DNA of 64,000 nucleotides, taken from positions 24,136,106 to 24,200,105 of the forward strand of contig OX578282.1 of the NCBI GenBank assembly GCA_951217055.1, read 5' to 3'. The stretch comes from Gerris lacustris. Lineage: Eukaryota > Arthropoda > Insecta > Hemiptera > Gerridae. Shown in pieces: positions 58,725 through 64,000 of the stretch (positions within the stretch are counted from its first letter, which is position 1; each line of letters opens with the position of its first letter). The translations under genes and the position numbers were made by a program. The notes under the pieces were generated by a model. The model was not told the origin of the DNA and did not search any database. It saw only the letters and a program-made list of their open reading frames with translations.

Positions 58725-59691
58725 AGAAAGTTCCAAATCATTGGTCCTTGATTATTATTATTTTATAAAAAGAATGGAGAGTGGTCATGTAAGACCGAAT
58801 AACACTACGTAAAAATGGTGCAAACGTTTTAAAATAAAGAAACATGCTGAAAAATAGGGGTCGAAATAAAGAGGCAGCTTAGAGAAGAGAAGGATTAAGG
58901 TGGAATGATGGTTCGGGCCTACTCGGTAATCTTCGGATAAATTCGACTCACAACGGAACCTTCTAGAACCTAAAACAACTCTACAATCATAAACTAATAT
59001 AATACGCTATAATTAATGTACTAACCTCAATTTCGATTGATATGGTGAAAAATCTCTTGGATTAGTCACTGAACTATTCCGAAATGAAACATTAACATAG
59101 TTATTCCGTACAATCAGATGAAATAATTCGGAAAAAAGCAAAAACTCAAAATGTTCCAAAGACTTGCGCAGAGTAGAATGATTGACAAAATAACGAGTCC
59201 TTCGCGTTTTTCCTTCACGGAACACATTACAAAGTCGAAACGAAAAATGTATACAGATTTACACGTAAAACACTACAAATAACATCGAAATAACATTTTA
59301 GTTTTTAAATTCAAGCAATATTTAACGTAAACTAACAGTTTTTAACTTCAGTTTTAAACGTCCGACTATGAAAAATCAAACCGAGAAAAATTAAACTTAA
59401 ATATGGCGGACAGGCTAGAACAAACGTAACTGGCAACTAGTCTCTAGCAGTGTTGCCACCTGCTAGTAGACAACCAGCAAATAAGTTTCTAAAAAAAATA
59501 AAAAACTATTGTTTAATCCTAATTTCATTCTAACAATTAATTGTATTATTTTAATTTCTGTAACATCCTACCATAATTGAATTATTTATTTTTTAATTAT
59601 TAATAATTATAATTTATTTTTTAAGTTGTTTTTCTTAATTAAGCGTTTAAAAGGTATTTTAATGTAAATAAGTCGGCATTATTTTTTTAAC
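58269..59691. other. Intron 4, with a 30-base A-run at 58692-58721
   Basis: No gene seen. The minus-strand frame 59013-59225 has no domain. Confidence 0.4.
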
Positions 59692-60317
59692 CTTTTTTAC
59701 TTTCTCATATAAAGAGAAAGTATTGTGATTGAGCGAAAATTCGATTTTGATGGATTTACACGTTTTGAGGCCCCTGAGTCCAAAAAAGTGGTTTTTAATT
59801 TTTTTTTTTTTTTTTTTAATAAAACAAAAGTCTGTCGTCTATCGTCTGTGCAGACGCCTGGAACCTAATCTACTGGGCCGATTTTGACGAAATTTGGCAT
59901 AAATGTTCAGAAAAATCATACCCCGAGGTGAAATCGAGAAATGAATTTTAGCTCTAAATTTGAGGGCACTACCCCCCAAAAACTCTGAAAAAACGTGAAA
60001 AAAAATTATTTCTCGAAAACGGTTCTGACGATTTCTATGAAAAAATTCTAAAATGTAGTCCATTTGAATACGAATCCAACGATATAAGCCGTTTTCCCGG
60101 GAAAAATCTAGTTCCTGAGAAAATAGCTTAATACGCGGACGGAGAGAGCCTGGGTTCGATTCCCCGCCCAGGAGAAGTTATATTTTATGATACATTTTGA
60201 TGAAATGTTCAATAATAATTAAATGTACATACGAAAACTAATAAATGGAAAACACTGGGCTATGTAATTATGAACTCGTATATGAGAAAGTTTGTCTGAG
60301 TTGTCTCGGACCGATTT
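59692..60317 (+). mobile_element. Family E, second full-length copy
   Basis: Matches 14867-15530 over nearly its whole length, from 'TTTTTACTTTCTCATATAAAG' to 'GTTGTCTCGGACCGATTTTT', including the tRNA-like module at 60136-60176. The 7-bp array is short here and a T-run replaces part of it. High similarity suggests recent activity. Confidence 0.85.
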
Positions 60318-60639
60318 TTGTTTATTTTAATTATATTGTGTTTAAACCGGCACTGCTTATTTTTAAGTTTATACATAGAATTTTTCTCAGAAATTTCTTT
60401 AAGCTCTTTTTTATTCGGATTAAATGATAAAAAGTAAATTTACTGTAGAGGATACCATAAAATACTTCTAATTATCCAATTTTCCTCGGAATTATTTTGA
60501 AAGCTTTCTCCATCTTAACTCTTTTAAGTAAAAAGCTAAGTGATTCTATGTCATTATATGCTTATTTTGGTAAAATTAAATAATACAAATGTATATCCAA
60601 AACTATACTTGCATTTTTATTTAAGATTTTATACTTTAC
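60318..60639. other. Intron 4 spacer
   Basis: AT-rich, nothing recognised. Confidence 0.4.
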
Positions 60640-60843
60640 ACTCTCATAATATGTATAGAGAGCATTGTGTTGGCGTAAAAAAATCCATTTTGTTTTGTGT
60701 GCATTTACATATTTTTAATGTCCCCTGAGTTGAAGAAGCTTTTTATTGATTTAAATATCTGTTTGTCGCGATGCGGAAGCATGAAGCCTTAACTGCTGGG
60801 CCGATTTCAGTGAAATTTGAAAAAATCATAGCCCAAATTGGTA
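60640..60843 (+). repeat. Family E, degenerate 5' fragment
   Basis: 'TACTTTACACTCTCATAATATG..AGAGAGCATTGTGTTGGCGT' style start, 'GTCCCCTGAGTTGAAGAAGC' and 'AACTGCTGGGCCGATTT' follow the order of family E, diverged. It is cut by MITE G at 60844. Confidence 0.6.
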
Positions 60844-61025
60844 AATTCGGATTGTACGTGCCACCACTTTGAGGTAAGGTGATAAAATCCCGCATATTAA
60901 ATTAAAAACATAAATTTTGTGTACCCTTGAATTGTCAATAGTGCTCCGCTCATTTCCTGAAGAAAAACAACCCTCCTGTATATAAACCAAGTAGAGGTCC
61001 TTTGATGGCACGTACAATACGAATT
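60844..61025. mobile_element. MITE family G, copy 2
   Basis: 'AATTCGGATTGTACGTGCC' is mirrored by 'GGCACGTACAATACGAATT'. The interior is the inverse of 57264-57480 and lacks the small GC hairpin. It interrupts a family E fragment. Confidence 0.88.
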
Positions 61026-62369
61026 AGACTATAAATTTTATCTCTTTTATCTCTCTTGGGGGCGCAGCCTTCAAAAAGCTTATGTTAAGTTGTGTGCTAT
61101 TAGATATATTAAATCCTGAAAAAAATTTGCCCTCGGTAAGTGACTTTTGCGGTCAAATCTCAATAAATAAATATTTAATAAAGACTTTACTTTAATGACC
61201 ATTCCTATTATCATCAATGAACTAATGATGAGAAGTTAAAAATATAAAGCGTTGTTGAAGGTCATCATAAAAATAATGCCAGAGACTAGCAGGGAGTTTT
61301 ATGCTAGTTCTGGTTTCTGTTATTAACTAACAATATTCATCTTTTTCGGCACTGATGATGGCCCTACATAGTGACTATTCTCTCAACATTTAATGATGAG
61401 TAGTTAGAAGTGGTCCACATTGATAATTTAATATTATGGTTGGACAATGAACTGATAAAATCTATTCAGTATTCAATTATTACTGATTTTGCACATATTT
61501 ACAAAATAAATGTTTAAGAATCGTTATATAGTCTGTTATAGTGTATTTTAACAATCAAAATTTGATTATTGACTTTAAATATATTTAAAGTTGTCTTCAT
61601 TATCTAATCCCTGATGAGTTTGAATTGTCTTTTATTTTCAAACATATACATTTATTTACAACGGTTTTGGATTGCAATCATCCAAAAAAAATTTGGTCAA
61701 GTATCAAGTGTGGAATGCACTTAAAGATTTCATGGCCCGAATGCATCTGCGATTCGAACCGTTCAAGAGCCACTAGTTCTATCATTGGGTTAGAGTTCAC
61801 GAGATAAAAGAGGTTCGCGAACCGTTCGTGACGATCCGCCTTCTGTCAGTTTTTGACGAACATAAAGGCCTCGGTTAACATTAGGACGGAATCGTATGTG
61901 GTACGTTATCTTTTTTTATCTCTAACCTCCAGGCTCCATCGTCTATTTTATTTTGTGTCTATTTTGTTCCATATTTGTTTTATTTAATTATGTATTGGTC
62001 AGAGGAAAATTTATTTGAAACTGTTTTATAAATTTATTAAAATTTAAAATTTATACAACCAAATCTTTATTCTGGGATCCAAGGACTTTTTCATGTCAAT
62101 TTAAGTTATATAGAATGCTTAGTCAAACAAAATACTTTTTTATTATTAGTTTATTTACTAAATATATTTATATTTAGAATAATCTATTTTGTAATATAAA
62201 GTTAAAATGAATGTTAACTAGTCAGGGAGTAAACCAATGATCAAAAATTCCTTTGCTTCAAAAATATTTCGAAAAACTTCTAAATACGAAGACAAAAATT
62301 GTCGGAACACCTCCGGTCTACCGTTGAGGCGTTGAGGGGGCAGGCTGCAACTTTTCTGGTTCTGACGTT
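61026..62369. other. Intron 4, nothing recognised
   Basis: 'GGGGGCGCAGCCTTCAAAAAG' near 61058 may be the continuation of the family E fragment cut by MITE G. Otherwise AT-rich without gene. Confidence 0.4.
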
Positions 62370-62820
62370 TTTACTTTCTCAAATACTTAAGTAATATATG
62401 TATAGAGAGAGAAAGTTTTGAGTACGCACATTTTGGTCCCTTGAACCCAAAAAAGATAAACAAAATCTGTAGTCTAGGCAGACGCGTGGAGGCTAAACTA
62501 AAGGACTAATATCGATTAAATTTTACTTAATTATATTTCATGTTGAGAACAATCAAACCTCGAAACAAAATGAGGGATGCATCTTTTTTTGCTCTAAATT
62601 CGGAGGCGCTGCTCCCCTAAACTCTGAAAAATCTTAAGTTCTATTTAGTAGATCATTTAAATACGAATTAAACTATGTAAGTCGTATTCCTGGGATAAAT
62701 CTAGTTTCTGTGATATTGGGAAAAAAAGTGTACCGGTGAAATCTGAGTCCATAAAAAAAAGTGGTTTTTAACAAAGCCAGTTGTCTGTCATTTTCGCAGA
62801 CGCGTGGAAAACGTCACATT
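62370..62820 (+). repeat. Family E, degenerate copy
   Basis: 'TACTTTCTCAAATACTTAAG', 'GAGAGAAAGTTTTGAG', 'GCAGACGCGTGGAGGCTAAA' and 'TCTAGTTTCTGTGATATTG' follow the order of E with many changes; a second start-like piece ('AAAGTGGTTTTTAACAAAGC', 'GCAGACGCGTGGAAA') follows at 62757. Confidence 0.6.
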
Positions 62821-63270
62821 ATAATTATATTCGAAGTACAGGTTCAGAAACCTTTATTCTTTATTATAATTTTTTTTCTTCTTTAAGTTCTCAGGGGCAT
62901 TGATCTAAAAGCTGTGTAAACTAAATATAAAATAAATTCTTAATAGATATTTATACATATCTATTCTTAATAGATATAACAGCCACAACTTGAGGCCCAC
63001 TTGGAGAGAATACTTAGCGTCATTTAAATTAGGTACATTATGAAACGATTGTACGACGTAAACATATAAATTTTAATAAAATAGGGATTCGTCTTATTTA
63101 CAAACTAACAAAGACAACAACCTACAGAATAGCGACTATAGGTAAAATAAAATCAAAGAACATCCCCACTCGACAAAATCATCCTAAAGTAAATCGTTTG
63201 TTATAGAAGTAATAACAATAAAATAAATACAATTAAAATAATAAATAACACATAAAATATTTTGTTTCAG
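62821..63270. other. End of intron 4
   Basis: AT-rich, ending at the acceptor TTTTGTTTCAG. Confidence 0.6.
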
Positions 63271-63388
63271 TGTACATTCCATAGAAAAGAGATGAATTGG
63301 AGACGAGGAAGTTACTCATGCGAGTGTAGAGATGGCTTCTATCTATCAAAAGCTCATTCTGTCGCCTTCGATGGAAATATCATGGAAG
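63271..63388 (+). CDS. GPR158-like receptor, exon 5 (EGF-like Cys-rich segment)
   Basis: Entry phase 0 at 63271, exit phase 1 at GTATGG (63389). Reads CTFHRKEMNWRRGSYSCECR, then DGFYLSKAHSVAFDGNIME. The G.Y.C.C..GFY pattern is the core of the EGF-like segment that follows the Cache domain in GPR158/GPR179 and insect relatives. It joins exon 4 (…HKCHNTTQ|CTFH…). After this the family has a linker and seven transmembrane helices, which must lie past the window. An alternative reading as another Cache-EGF receptor is possible but less likely. Confidence 0.88.
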
Positions 63389-64000
63389 GTATGGGTCTTG
63401 GTTTAAAAATAGACGAAACATTATTTGAAAATTCCTACAATTTTTCAAATTTCTTCAAGAAATCTTTTCTTACTAAAATGATTACGAGATCATTTTTTCC
63501 TATTTCATCATTCTTAAAATTAACAAAATAAATTAGAAAATTCTCTACTACAATTTAGGTTGATTTATAACTCGGTATCCCAGAGGTAAATTATTGAAAA
63601 TCAATTTAAAAAAAAAAAATATGAGTGAGACTCTCACGTATTAGAAGTGAAACACTTAAGTTCTAGAAACAGTTATTCTGTTTAAAAAGGACAAGTTTAA
63701 AACACATGAAATATATGTGTATAAAATATCTCAATAAACCTTATTTAAGTAATGCATATTATATAAATCATTTATTAAATACCTATGGAACATACATATT
63801 TATAAAAAAGAGTTTACAATGCCGCCAGTCAGATAATTTCTCAAAGAAACTTAATTTCAATTGATAAAATATTGTCATACAATGTTAGCGAATAATGAAG
63901 AAAAAACATTAATATATTCAACTTCAACACATTTCAAAGCTCTTAAAGAGATTTTGTCATATAATTAGTGTATGCTGCACTAAGCTGACAGATAATTTGT
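63389..64000. other. Start of intron 5
   Basis: AT-rich, no further exon visible before the window ends. The open frame running on from exon 5 to about 63531 is retained-intron read-through. Confidence 0.55.

Overview
The window looks like nuclear DNA of an insect. It is AT-rich, coding sequence is sparse, introns are very long, and interspersed repeats are dense. A hemipteran is my guess from the many fold-back repeats and the 'CAGGGTGG'-ended elements, but I see no diagnostic single-copy gene for the order. None of this is bacterial or phage DNA.

One cellular gene runs left to right through almost the whole window and continues past the right edge. Five exons join with matching splice phases: 8973-9062 (signal peptide), 37114-37300, 50243-50645, 51507-51633 and 63271-63388. 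Together they encode the first 308 residues plus one base of a secreted or membrane protein. The order is signal peptide, extracellular region with a Cache-like fold signature, then a Cys-rich EGF-like segment. This matches the N-terminal ectodomain of the class C orphan GPCRs GPR158/GPR179 and their insect homologues (Drosophila CG31660/smog and CG31760). The seven-transmembrane part must lie beyond 64000. Introns are about 28.1, 12.9, 0.86 and 11.6 kb.

The rest is 5'-flanking or intronic DNA packed with repeats. (a) Long inverted-repeat fold-back elements fall into at least eight families. Family A ends in AGTCCAGGAGATAGCG. Family B ends in GCTTC..CTTACCGAA. Family C carries a 5S rRNA piece. 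Family D is GC-rich and palindromic and carries a short ORF remnant. Others end in CAGGGTGG, in AGGGTCCGTAGG and in TAGAGGTCGACC. (b) Short MITEs have clear terminal inverted repeats at 41184, 45503, 57264, 57735 and 60844. (c) Two dead non-LTR retrotransposon remnants are present: an endonuclease-domain piece near 16080-16800 and a Jockey-like reverse transcriptase piece at 37682-39465. (d) SINE-like modules include a 5S rRNA box C at 1794-1817 and 40232-40255, and tRNA-like segments near 4430-4535, 7800-7920, 15347 and 60136. (e) Satellites and microsatellites include a 49-bp minisatellite at 17741-18024, a 7-bp repeat at 14994-15059, a 225-bp TA tract at 19775 and several long homopolymers.

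No rRNA gene, intact tRNA gene, CRISPR array or complete transposase was found. The most striking items are the GPR158-like gene model, the ~110-bp-arm palindrome carrying a tRNA-like half, the 5S-derived module, the nested insertion of element D inside element C, and the pairs of fold-back families that share core modules.
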